Below are positions 22,333 to 34,563 of a stretch of DNA of 64,000 bases, piece by piece (positions within the stretch are counted from its first letter, which is position 1; each line of letters begins with the position of its first letter). A model generated the notes under the pieces. The model was not told where the DNA came from. It saw only the letters and a program-made list of their open reading frames with translations, and did no database searches. The translations under genes were made by a program, and so were the position numbers. This DNA comes from Botryosphaeria dothidea (lineage: Eukaryota; Ascomycota; Dothideomycetes; Botryosphaeriales; Botryosphaeriaceae). The stretch lies in NCBI GenBank assembly GCA_011503125.2, contig WWBZ02000015.1, forward strand, positions 62,001-126,000, written 5' to 3'.

Positions 22333-25300
22333 CTACCTCGCCGTAACTACTATAACGTTAACGCGTACTACTAGAACTAGTAGAACTAGATACTAGCTTT
22401 TCTATATCTCTTTATCGTCGTCTTTAACTTCTAGGCCGCCTTAATTATTAACCGGCCGTATACCGCGCCCGCTATACGCGTACTATATCTAAACTATATA
22501 TTCTACGTATAGCTTTAGCCCTCTATATTACCGTCGTCTTTCTCGTTCTCCGCCTTCTCTCCTACTACTCCGTCTACGTCGAAAAAATAATTCTCTTTAA
22601 TAAATCTATTTCCGATCGCCTAGACGTACTACTAATACGTAGCTACGTTAATTTCTACTTCTATCCGCGTCTTACTCTTCTACTTTATCGCGTCGCGAAA
22701 CCGGCTAGCCGTCTACTTCGCTACCGCCGGTCCCTCCGGGCTCTAAACGAACCCGTACTCTTCCGGCGGCCTATCTCTTCCCTCCGCTACGTACGCTAAT
22801 AACCGCTCGAACGGGATAACTATCTATACGTAATATATTAATAACTCGCCTATCTTCTACGGTAAATACTAGTAGATAATCTTTAAACTACCGTTCCGGC
22901 CGTGCCCCTTATAATACCGGGTTACGTATACTATTAACCCGTTCTTAACGAATACGTTACGCTACCCGCTATTAGCCGTATTATAATATCGGATACTTAT
23001 TAACTTAGGTACCCGAGCCGGCCCGCCGCCGGTAATATATATTAATACGGCTAACTACTCTTTAAATCTATCTACTATCCGCCTAAATCCGCCGATAGCT
23101 TTACGATTCTACCTAGCCGGGTACTATACCGGGTTCTTATACGGGTTAGCGATAAATTACTACCTCTACTACCGCCCTCGCTTCTATCCTATAATTAACC
23201 GCTCGTATAACTACTACTAGCCGTCCGCCTTCTTCTTTAACGGCTACCGATTCTACGAGTTCTTAATAAAAAACTACTCGGGCTCCGTTACGCTTAGATT
23301 ATCGCGTATCCGATTCTATCTAATAGCTAGTAACTTTCCTATCCGCTTCTAGCTAGTCGATATCTATATTACTTTCTTTACTAACGTCTACCTATAATCG
23401 CCCGCTAACTCGTATATCTACGCGCGAAAACTATCTATACTAAACTCGATACCCCGGTATACTAACGTCTTACCGCCCGGCCTCGTCTACTATATCGTAC
23501 CTAGTACCGTAGTCGTATATCTAATCTTTATCCTATACGTTCTAGCGTCGTATATCTAACTTATCGGCGTCGGTTTATTCCTAACTATAAATCTATTAAC
23601 TATCTCGCGTATCCGCTACTAAACTCTACTATCCCCGCTATTTCTAGCCGCCTACTACGCGCTCTATACTATAATACGCGCTAACTTAATAACTACTAAT
23701 AACTTAGACGTATACGCTAACGGGCTCTACTACTCTTTTTTCTCTTTACTAATCTCTAATATAGCTAATCCGCTAATTAACGCGTTAGTATAGCTATCGT
23801 CCTCGGTCTAGTAGTCTAATAAACTAATATAAAATACTAAATACTTATACTTTAATAAACTTAACTCGTTTTTATCCTCCTCTTTCTCTTCTCCTTTCTC
23901 TTTTTCTTCTTCTTTCTCTTTTTTCTTCGCCTCGTTACTATATTCTTTCTTATTATTAATACTCTCTAATATATCTCTACTATTCTTATCTTTCTTCTTA
24001 AACTTAAATTTAATCTTCTCTTTCTTATTCTTATTCTTAATATTCTTATTAACTAGAATTACTAGCTCTACCGTCTTACCCTCTACCTACTCTAACTAGA
24101 CTTTCTTAATAAAATTCTATAACGCCCTACTCTACTCTATTATTAACTCGTATAACGGTCTTACTTTTAGCTAGTACTAGTACTAATACTACTATCTTTA
24201 CTACCGCTCTTACTACTACTACTACTACTACTATTACTACTACTTATTAACTACTATTATAGCGTACGTACGGAAAATATACCCGATAATTCGCTACTAC
24301 GCCTACTTATACCGCTACTTAGTATTCTCGTCTATACGTACCTTAAACGAATATTCTAGCTTAACGTTACTCTTCTTACGGATTATCTCGAATCTAACCT
24401 CGATATTAACTAACGTCTAAACCGTCGCCTACGTCTTATCGATTATTTAGCCGAAACTCTAGTATATAATAGCTAAAATCTCCGCCTAGGTCTACTATCT
24501 CCGCCGTCTATCCCGCTTAACCCGGCTATTATCTTCTCTACTCTCGCTCCTCCGCCTATTCTCTCTCTACTACTTCTATTACTATCGCTTCTACTTTTCC
24601 GCTAGTAACTTCGCGTACTACTATAATTTTTCTATAGCGAACCCGGCTAAATACTCCGTCTATCCGATTTTACGTAACTACGGATTCGCCTCTAACTTTC
24701 TCTACGGCTATACTACCGCTTTACGCCGCTTCTTCTTCTACTATAATCCCGCCGTAATCTATTAGTAGATACGCTAGCTAGCCGTTATTAGTACTATTAT
24801 TTCTTACTTCTACTACTAGTACTACTAGTACTACTACTAGTACTACTAGCTCTCTACTAATATCTCGAAATACTTCTACTTAAAGTCGTATTTAAAAAAC
24901 CTCTAATAACGTACGTCTATCTAATATAGCCTAGAGGCCTTACTCGTCCTACGGCGCTATACTAATAACCCGCTTCTAGACTAGTTATTTATCTACCTAT
25001 ATACGGTCTAATAATATATCTAGATTTCTTAAACTAAACGCGTTATATATCTATACTCCTCTTCTTCTTCTTCTTCTCTTTCTCTTTCTTCTTCTTCTTT
25101 CTTCTTCTACTAGTATACGAACTCGTCTTCGTATACTAGTAAATACTAAACTAGCTAGATTAGCCGTACTAGCTTTTCGAACTCGGCTACTAACTACTTC
25201 TCCGTACGAATTAACTCGTTAATTTTATCTATATTTTCTACGATTCTCTTCCGCCGGCTAGCGCCGTCTATCTTATACTTAGATTTTCTTAAATACGCGT

Positions 25301-25382
25301 CTATCTAGATAGATAATACGGTAAATCTATAATCTTTATAAACGATAACTCTAAACTCTAGAATATACTTAAATAGCTCTAT
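22333..25382 (-). pseudogene. Buried OrsD/TLH-type gene, copy B, RIP-destroyed
   Basis: A near-identical tandem copy of copy A, 4,069 bp downstream. It has the same minus-strand protein landmarks: start codon ATA at 25380-25382, zinc finger residues replaced by Tyr, the core with PARVSKLISI at about 22.9-23.1 kb, and the end at the LTR. In the segments I compared the differences from copy A are almost all C/T or G/A transitions, plus a few short indels (for example in the CTACTATAATA run near 23.67 kb). Because saturating RIP removes all CpA from both copies, apparent identity overstates how recently they diverged. No helicase region is present. Confidence 0.75.
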
Positions 25383-26166
25383 TACTACGCTAGCTTCGAC
25401 TAGTTTAATTAGCTAACTCGCGGGTAAATAAATAAATTAAATAAACGGACGAATAACTATCTACTATCTACCGCCTAGTATTAGTACTAGTACTAGTACT
25501 AGAATAATATCTACTAACTATCTAAAACGCTCTTTATTAACTCTTTTCTTCCGCCTATTCCCTCTACTCTTACTTCCGGGCTTCCGCCCGGCTCTACCGC
25601 GCTCCGATTAGCTAACGGCTAACCCTAACTTACCCGGCGACCGCGGTAGGGGTACGGCGCCGCTGCCCCGTACGCGAACCGGCTCCCCCCCCTCCTATTA
25701 AAATTACTACCCTTCGAACTTCGACCGTCGATTCTACTACCGCGACGACGGGCTTTCGACCCGTTTAAATCGAATCCCGGGCCGCCGGACGCGCGCTCGA
25801 ACTTCGGCCGGGTCGTATCCGGGATTTTCGCCCGGGAACCCTAATTAATTCGACCTCCTCCCTACTAACTAATTTAACCCCGAAAACTACTAACCCTACT
25901 TTCGATTTATATAGGCCTACTAACTAATTCGACCTCGAATTAGTTACTATATTATAGATAGAAGAGAGATTTAGCTTTTTTCTTATTTTCTAACTAAACG
26001 TTTTTAAATAGAAGAATTCTCGGGCTAGTTTCTTAAGCTTTTCCGCTTTAAAGAGCTACTTCTTATCTAGTTCTTACTTTACTAGTATTTAGTAGAAAGC
26101 TAGGCTAGATTCTTTAGTTTTTAGAGAGTATTTTATATTAGGCCTACGCCTAAGTAAGTATTAGAC
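25383..26166. other. Upstream region of OrsD/TLH copy B
   Basis: Repeat of the 21317-22100 region with the same GC-rich core. No gene seen. Confidence 0.45.
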
Positions 26167-26398
26167 TATTAGGCTTCTTAAGTACTACTACTTTAGATAA
26201 CTAAGTAGATACTTAATAGTAACTAAAGGCTCTAGCTATACTAAAAATAACTTAGTTAGATACTAAAGTACGGGCCTAGCGCTAAGCGACTAGATATATT
26301 TACTCTTCGCCCTCTCTTTCTAGACTCTTTTTTCTTTCTTCTTATATATAGATTTTTAGTTAAAAGTAATACTATTATTTTAGCTTTACTATCTTATA
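26167..26398 (+). mobile_element. Gypsy LTR, third copy (232 bp): 5' LTR of Gypsy copy 2
   Basis: Same ends and length as the first two. On its left is OrsD/TLH copy B, on its right 21 bp of Gypsy leader before a SINE insertion. It serves both as border of the tandem array and as 5' LTR of Gypsy copy 2. Confidence 0.82.
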
Positions 26399-26419
26399 TA
26401 AATCTATATACTACTAATA

Positions 26420-26939
26420 GCGGGGTAGTATATTAGTAGAATATACTTCTACGGTAATCTAGTCTTTTTAGAGTAGTATAGATTCTAAGTTCGAATCTTA
26501 GACCGCTTATCTACTCGTAGTATATACGTTCTACGTTAAAAGTATACGTACCCGTATTCTCTCTAGCGGTAATAAGAGAGAGAAGAGCTAGCTAGGCGCT
26601 TCTAAAAATAAATTTTAAGAGCGCTTTACTAGCGCTTATAAATAAATAAGCCGAAACTTCTTACGGCTTAGTTTTAAGATTTATAGTTACCTCTCTCTAT
26701 AGTTTCTTTCTCTTAGCTACTCTTTCTACTTTAGATACCGCTACTAATATATAGAAAAAAACTATACTAAATAGAGTATCTACGGATACTACTATTATAG
26801 ATAGAAAAGATTTTTACCTAGGCTATTCTAAGAAAGTAGCTATAGTTTTTTCTTCTATATATATTTTTATAGATAGCTATAGCTATATAAACTCTTTAGG
26901 AAGCTAAATTAGCTTAATTAAATTTATCTATCTATCTAT
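26420..26939 (+). mobile_element. SINE copy 1 (tRNA-derived, short form), RIPed
   Basis: The 520-bp insertion lies between perfect 16-bp duplications CTATATACTACTAATA (26404-26419 and 26940-26955). The head keeps the tRNA T-arm (TCTAAG TTCGAAT CTTAGA) and the tail is the (ATCT)n run typical of the family. It has one copy of the internal segment that is doubled in the other two SINEs. TG and CA are lost, so RIP followed insertion. Confidence 0.85.
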
Positions 26940-26955
26940 CTATATACTACTAATA

Positions 26956-29511
26956 AGAAATCTAAACTCGATAACCTAATATTCGTATTATTAACTAGAA
27001 CCTAAACTCGATAACTTATAACTAGAACCCGATAATACTAATAATCTATAACTAGAACTTAATAATACTAATACTCTACGATAAGTAACCTAGAAATATT
27101 AAAGAAACCTATACTATTAGAGAAATAATAGTATAATTATAGAAAATCTATCTTCTTAAATAAGATACGAAGATCCTCGTTAATCCCGTACTAATCTCTT
27201 TAGAGTTTTACCTATAACGTAGATTAAACTACTTCGAAACTAGAATAATTAGTAAAAATTATAGCGTAATAAAGCCTATTTTCTATAAGCTATACTCGTA
27301 GCCGTACTAGTAGTATTACTAGTACTACTTCTATTTACCTAAGCGATAATAAAGAAGAATTATTTAGTAATATAGTTAGAGAATCTAGCTAGAACCTTAA
27401 TAAGTTTATAAGTAGCGCTATTCTATTTTAGAGCTTTTCTAATATCTTAGACTAGTAAAGTTAAGCTACTAATCTTACCTTACGTCGTACTATCTTACGT
27501 AGAAATCTAGAACCCGAAGAACTTATATATTTATTAGCTACGGATCTTAACCTTACTATTAACCCTAGAATACTAAATAACTACGAACTCGACTCTATTC
27601 GCTAGTCTAATAAATATACCTTCTATAACTAATATACTATAATAATAGTAAACTAGCGTACTAAGTTCTACTACGTTCTCTAAGTTACTTAAATAGCTAC
27701 TAGTAAAGAGTATATAGCCTACGCCTTTTTTTAGAATAAGTATAAGAAACTTAAGTAGATCTATAAGAAGATAATCGCTAGATTTAATAGAGTTATTAAA
27801 GAAAGTAACGATAAGATTAGCCGGCTTATTTAAGAAAATAACCTTCTAACTAAGAATATTACTAATCTTTATATAGATATCCTTTCTAGTACTAATATTC
27901 GTAGTCTTAACTAGAAACGTTAACTAAGAAAGAAAACTACTATCTTATAACGAACTCTTTCTTATTAGAGCTTACGTAAGATACTTATAGAAGATATTAA
28001 TAAGCTTATCTCTACTAATATCTATACTTTCGTTAACTTTAAGAATAATATAATCTTTAAGCTTAAAATTAAAGAGAACTTCTTCTAAGGAAATTAGAAG
28101 CTAATAATCCGCTATATCTACTCTCGTCTTATTAATTTAATTACCGCTATAATACGTCCGTATATTAATAGCTACCGGATAGCCCTAGATTTCTTAGAAA
28201 AGCTAGAAAAGATATATAGAATAGATATCGTAAAGAAAAAAGCTACTAACGACCTTATTTTTACTAAATAAAGTAAGAAAAAGACGGTAGACGTCTACTA
28301 CGCCCGTCTATATATACTTTAGTCTCTTACTAACTCTACTAAAGAGAAGAAAATTAATAAAATATAGAATAGTATTTCTATTAGCTTAGCTCTCTTAGTA
28401 GCTACTCTTATCTTTATCTCTCTCGAATAGCTACTTAAAATCCTCCGTAAGGCTAAATATTATTATTAAGAGATTAAGTCTATAAATATCCGTTCTAATA
28501 AAAGAATAAATAATAGTAATAATCCTAAAAGAGATTATACTAAGCCTACTAATAACTAGAAACCTACTTAAGATAATCTTAGCCGCTAGGATTAGACTAG
28601 AAGCGGTAATATAAACTAAGATAGCTAATAGAGTCGTATACCTACTACTACTAAACTAAAAGACTAAATTAGACTCTAGTATAAGCCTAAGCTAAAACTC
28701 TTAAAGTTATTAGATAAGAAATACCTCGTAATAATAAAGTAGAGACGCTACCGTAGTTATAGAGGCTTAGACTACTTTATATCTAATAACTATTATTTTA
28801 ATAATAATCGTATAGAGTTCGCGTATATCTAGAGTATTAAGAAACTTAACTCTAATAGCGAGTTAGAAAACTTCTAGTCCTAGAAGTAAGTCGTCTTTTA
28901 GAATTATAAGAGTAGAAGAAGCTAGACGAGTAGCTAGCTAGTCGTAGTTAGAAAGAGATAAAAATATTAAACTTCGTAGTAGATAATCGCGCGTATAAAA
29001 TTAAGAGAACTTATTTTATTATATATACTATAGTAGTTAGTAGTAATATATGTTCTCTTATTAATAATAGAAGCTAAGCTAAGCTTATTAATACCTCCTT
29101 TATTCGCGCGTATAAGATAATAAAGATCTCTCTTATTAGACGGATTACTATAACTTTAGAAGACGGAATATTCTTCTAATATATTACCTATACCTTCCTA
29201 GTCGATATTAATATTAGTTCTTATAAGAAATAACTTCTCTACTATATTACTAACCTAGAAGACTATTTATTAATCCTTAAAGACGGATAGTTACGTACTT
29301 ATAACCCGTATATTAACTAGAATAAGCGGTTAGTTAAGTTTTATAAGCCTTAGTACTTTAAGGCTAGCTATCTTACTATAAAACCTTATACTAAATACGT
29401 TATTAGATACTAACCTAAATAAAAGATAGAGAAATCTTAACTAGATATTTAACTATATTCCGTATCTCTACTCTTTTACCTAATATTACTTCCTAGATAT
29501 AAAGAATACTA
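26956..29511 (+). pseudogene. Gypsy copy 2: leader, gag and start of pol
   Basis: Between the SINE and the truncated LINE. The leader and gag occupy about 26.96-28.98 kb; a segment near 28.74 kb reads RRYRSYRGLDYF, a plausible zinc knuckle whose Cys and His have become Tyr. From 28.997 kb the sequence runs parallel to the first 530 bases of Gypsy copy 1 (protease and spacer). All reading is interrupted by TAG and TAA. gag assignment rests on position and composition; pol assignment on alignment with copy 1. Confidence 0.7.
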
Positions 29512-29526
29512 CTATATATTCGCGGA

Positions 29527-30274
29527 CTACGTATAGTATATAGGAATAAGTAGAAGGAGAGATAGATAAAGTCTACTAGCTAGGGAAGATAAGATAAGCT
29601 AGTAGCCTAAAGTATATAGTAGAACCTAAAAATTAGATAAATCTATAGCGAACTATCTAAGCTATAGAGTATACTCGCTACCCTACTACGTATAGAGTAT
29701 ATTAGACTAGAGGACTTCCTCTTAAGGCGTAAGGTGCTAGAATACCCTAGTTCTACCTATCTATACGGCTAGTATAGATAAACTCTAAAGTATATTCTCC
29801 TCTTCTATCCCTACTTCTAATAGAGTAGAGTATAAATACTCTAAAGGGTAGAGACTACGGACTACTACTTCCTCCTCTTAATAAAGAAGGGGATTAAAGT
29901 AGTAATAGACTAGTTCTTACGCCTAGGGCTGCTTAAGTAATTTAGCCTAGTAAGGGAACTAATATAGGAAGATAACTAGGAAGAGGAACTAGGAGGATAA
30001 CTAAGACTACTAGGACTACTAGAACCCGGATAACTACGAGGATAAGGACTAAAGAGATAGGTCTAGTAGGTAAATATAGGGCTACTATAGTAGCCGCTAC
30101 TAGTAAGAAGGAAAAATAAGAACTAGTATAGGATAGTATACCTAGAGAGAGAGGAGGAGTTTTTACTAGGCGAAAAGGTTTTCCCTCTCGTATAAAATAA
30201 CTATAGATAGCTAGCCCCGTATAGACCCGTAAGGGAGCTATATCGGGAAGAAATAAATTTATCTATCTATCTAT
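29527..30274 (+). mobile_element. 5'-truncated LINE insertion, 748 bp
   Basis: Bounded by perfect 15-bp duplications CTATATATTCGCGGA (29512-29526 and 30275-30289) within Gypsy copy 2. The sequence matches the reverse complement of the 3' end of the LINE at 34564-39699 and ends in the same AAATTTATCTATCTATC tail. It carries only 3' sequence, with no intact domain. Confidence 0.85.
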
Positions 30275-30333
30275 CTATATATTCGCGGAACCTACTATAA
30301 ATACTAGCGTAGCTATAACTAGAGAAGATAATT

Positions 30334-30624
30334 TATTATAGTTCCCTTAGGAACTTGCTAAATACGTAGTATATCTTTACGTATCTAGGGAGAGAAAATA
30401 AAGATATAGAAGACTTTAATTTCTAAAGGTAGTAACTACGGTAGCTTAAATATATAACTATTAGATATAAATTAGGTAGAGTTAAGATAGTAATTAGATA
30501 GATATTAGATAGTAATCGGGTAGAAATATCGTACTTAGAGCACGTTAGGTAGTAGTTAGATATTATCGCTTAGTATAGATTAGTTTAGGTATATCTAATT
30601 AGTATTAATACCTAAACCGTTATA
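30334..30624 (-). repeat. Copia 3' LTR (291 bp)
   Basis: Nearly identical to 40592-40882. The plus strand runs from TATTATAGTTCCC to AAACCGTTATA; the ends TG and CA have probably become TA. Confidence 0.82.
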
Positions 30625-33600
30625 TACCCCCTTTATAATAGCTTATTAAATAGCTATTATAATAAAAAGAAATACTAGATAGGATAAATAACGGTAAACT
30701 AAGTATACTAAGTCCTAGAACGCTAAATAAGAAAGGCTTATTTTATAATTTTAAGGTCTATTCCTAGTCTATAACGGGCTTAATATCCGTTAGGTTAAGT
30801 TATTTTACGAATTATCTAAATCGCTAGGGCGGTAGTTACTTTATAAGACCGTCCGTAATTATTTCGGCTAATAAAGACTAGATAAGAGAAATCCGGTTCT
30901 TACGGACCTCCTAGCGTAGCTAATAGTAATAAATATTAACGTATCGTAACTTAGTATTAAGCTAAGGTATAGGTTCTTCGAGTAGTCGAATCGTTTAGCG
31001 GTTATCGTACTAAATATTAATAGAATAACCTAGGTTAAAGTCGAGTTCCTAGAAGAGACGTTTCTACTAAATTATTTCTTTAGCCGTAGTTAATAGGGCT
31101 AGAAGTTCGGCTTTAGTACTTAACGTAGTAACCGTCCGCTACTTATTTACTATCTAGTCGATAGGGCTACCGAATAGTAAAAATATTAAGTCTTAGTAGC
31201 TTTTCCGGGTCGTAGAGTTATTCTCGAATAAGGCGTTACTATAGGCAAGAAAAACCTACTTTAGAGAATTTTCCTAGAGTTCTAAGAAGAAGATTATAAG
31301 GGTCTTTATATCTAAAAGATACTCGATTACTCTATTAGCGTAGGTAAGATAAAGAGAAGAGGGATTTTTAAGAAATTCGGATAGCCTAGATAAGATCTAA
31401 GTAATATCCGGCCTAGAGGTAACTACGGCGAAATTAATCGATCCGATACGCTATTAATAAGCGTATATTTCTTACTCTAAGGCTTAGATTATAGCCGAAA
31501 TAAGATCGTCTTAGAATAATAAAGTTAAATAAGGTTTTAGCTATAAGTTAAACTTAACTCTAAGCTTACTAATATAGAAATCCTAGTATAGATAGAGCTC
31601 TCGTTTAGCTCTATCTCTTATAATTCTAATATTTAGAAACTAAGTAAGTTCCTCTAGTAACTATATTTAATATACGGATACTAATTAGCTTATAAAGTAA
31701 TTAGCGGATTTCTTATTCTCTAGACGATAGAGTAGATAGATATTATCTACGTAGAAGAATAAGATAAGTTCTTTTTCTTTAAAAAGGTAATTAACTTCTA
31801 GAATAGGTTATAAGCTAAAAGATTTAAGCGTAGTTAAGAAGTAATTATACTAAAGAGCTAGAGATTAACGGAGTCTATATAGTGCCCGTAGTAGCTAAAT
31901 AACGTACTAACTTTTAGGGCCTAGGAACTAAGCTTCGGGAAGATTATATTTATCTAAGATTTAGTAGAAAATTTCCTCGTCTATAGAACTATTAATAAAG
32001 GTATTAACGGTATTAAGTTATAGGGTTTCTAGGTCGAATACTACCGTAATAGCTATTAGGCTTCTAAAAGACTTACCGGCTAGAGTAGCCGTAAACGTAT
32101 CCCGTTCTATAAACTAAAGATTACCCCGTACGTAGAGTCTAGTCTTAAATTTAAGTAGATATTCTTCGGTATCGAATTTATAGGTAAATACCTAGATTAA
32201 AGAGATAATCTATTTATTTTAGGCTATAGCTACGCTTCGTAGCTAAATCTCCTAGGTATTCTTACTCGTTAGAATATTAATCTCTAGGATAATAGCCTAT
32301 AAAAAGGCGTTTTTATACGGATAGTTAAGAAGTTCCCGAAAGTTCTATAGTAGAGGTAGTAATTAATCTCGGTAAATTTTAGCCTCTAATAACGGCTATT
32401 TATTAGTTATACTAGCTAAGAATATAGCGTAGTATCCTAAGAGGTCTTAGACTACCTATATAGCGGCTATATATATCTATTTTCTAGTTAATCTTTTTAC
32501 TCTCTTAGGTAATATAGCGTCTAAGCTAATATTACCTAAAATTTAATCTTCTTAGAGTACTCTATTACTTAGATTAGCGCCTAGCGAAGAAGAAACGTCG
32601 TATTAAGTAGGTAGAAGTCTACCTAGACGTCTTAGTAGATCTAGAAGATCTAATAGCTTAGGGGAGCCTAGCCGAGTAGCTAGCTCTTATTACGGAGCTA
32701 GAGTCTCTTCTAGAGTTATTAATACTAGTAGTAGAGTAGACTCTATAGTATTCTTCTCTTATAGAGTAATTATAGAGAATTTAAGCTCTAAAGCTTTTAA
32801 TTCTAGTAGATCTTCTAGTTATAGGAGACGTAGTAGAATTAAAGTAGCTAAAAATTCTTCTTATTCTTCCCCTAAGATTTATAATAAATCTAGGTCTTCT
32901 AGCGTATAGAACTTATTCTCGTTAAAGATAATATCTTTTATTCTAATAACCTTACGTAGGCTTAGTATCTAAATACGGTAGATATTCGTAGAATCGTATC
33001 TAATAAGATATCTAATATAGGCTCGTTCGGTAAGTTTATATATACGGGGAATTAGGTGCCGTAGAAGATACGCTTTATAGCCGTATACCCGTAGGTAAGA
33101 AGCCTTAGGCTTATTACCTATAATAACTTTAAAAGGAGTTTTCTAGTCTAAACGTTCTTAAGGAGTACGATTAAGGATATAGCCCGCGGCTTTAATAACT
33201 TCTAGCTAGAGAGATTAGGGTAGCTTAGAGCCGATTCTTATTACTCTAGCCTTAACTTAAAGAATTCCTCTAAATCGTTCTAAATAACCGTTTTATACTA
33301 GCGTGTACGGGGCTAAAATTTCGAGCGTAATTCTCCTAGATCTTAGCTCTTTCTAAAATTAAGTACTAAGAGTTCTTTCTCCGTTAGTTCTAAAGAAGAC
33401 TACGGTATTCTTATATCGCTTAGGTATTAGATTTAGGGTAAATTTAATAATACTAGGTATATCTAATTTATTCGGGTGCGTAAAAGTAAACTAAAAGCTA
33501 GTACTATAGTAAGCGAGGTAGGTTACCTAGCGATCCTAATTATAGGCCTACCTAGCTTCTATTAAATTATATATAATTCTCTAGAAAGGTTTAGTATCTA

Positions 33601-34563
33601 GTTCCTCCTAATTAGACCTTTTCGAGATAATTCTATAAGTCTTTAATAGGGTATAGGTCTCGTATTCTTAGGTAACTAGAGCTAGGTCCGATTAAGAAAT
33701 AAGTTTAGCTCTATCGAGAGTCTTAGGAATTTAGTTAATTATCTTAGGTCTAGTATAGGTAAGAATCTAGTACTATTAAGCCGGAGAGGCTCGTTTAATA
33801 GCTAGTTAAGATCGAGTACTAGTATACGCTTAAGATATCTCCGTAGTATTATCTTAAAGTAAGAATTAGCTCTTATTCGGCGTAATAAGGTAAAGATCTT
33901 AATTATTTCGTACTAAGCGTATTCGCCGAGTATTCTAGTATATCTTCTTAGCTAATAGTAGCTTAAGAAACACGAGATTAGTAAGAAAGATTAGAATATA
34001 GACCGTATTTAGAAGAGTTATAATACCCGTCCTAGTAGGGGTTTAAACGCGTAATTTATAGGTGCTAAAGAACTCTATCTAAAGAGTCTAGTTGCCTATA
34101 AGAAGCTTATTCTAAGGACCTATATTTCGCGTTTTAGTAAAGTAATTAAGATTATTATAAATATAGATATTAGTACTAGAATCGAGTATCTAGGAGCTTT
34201 ATAGGCTATAGTTAATCGCTAGAGTACCTACTAAATAGGCTTAATAGGTTACTATAAATACTCCTACGTCTTAATTCTTAGCTAAATTCTTAGATTAATT
34301 CTCCTTCTTTACTTAGGTTTAAGATCGTTAACGTTATTAATAAGCTTCCTATTTAGCAAGCGCTTATTAAATCTATTTCTTATTTTTTAGATTTTATAGG
34401 AATTCGTCTATTTTTTCTTAAATATTCTTTTTAGGCTTCTAGCTAGAAGGCCTAATCTTTAGGTTAAAATACCTATAGTCTATAAAGTATTCCTTCCTTC
34501 CGTATAGGTATTAAGATAGTAGTTTTCGCTAGTTCTCTATCTAATCTCTTCCGCTAAGTATAG

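Noticed and set aside
18032..26398. LTR-OrsD/TLH-LTR as a retrotransposon that captured a gene
   Set aside because: The sequences next to the LTRs in these units lack the leader and polypurine tract seen next to the LTRs of the true Gypsy copies.
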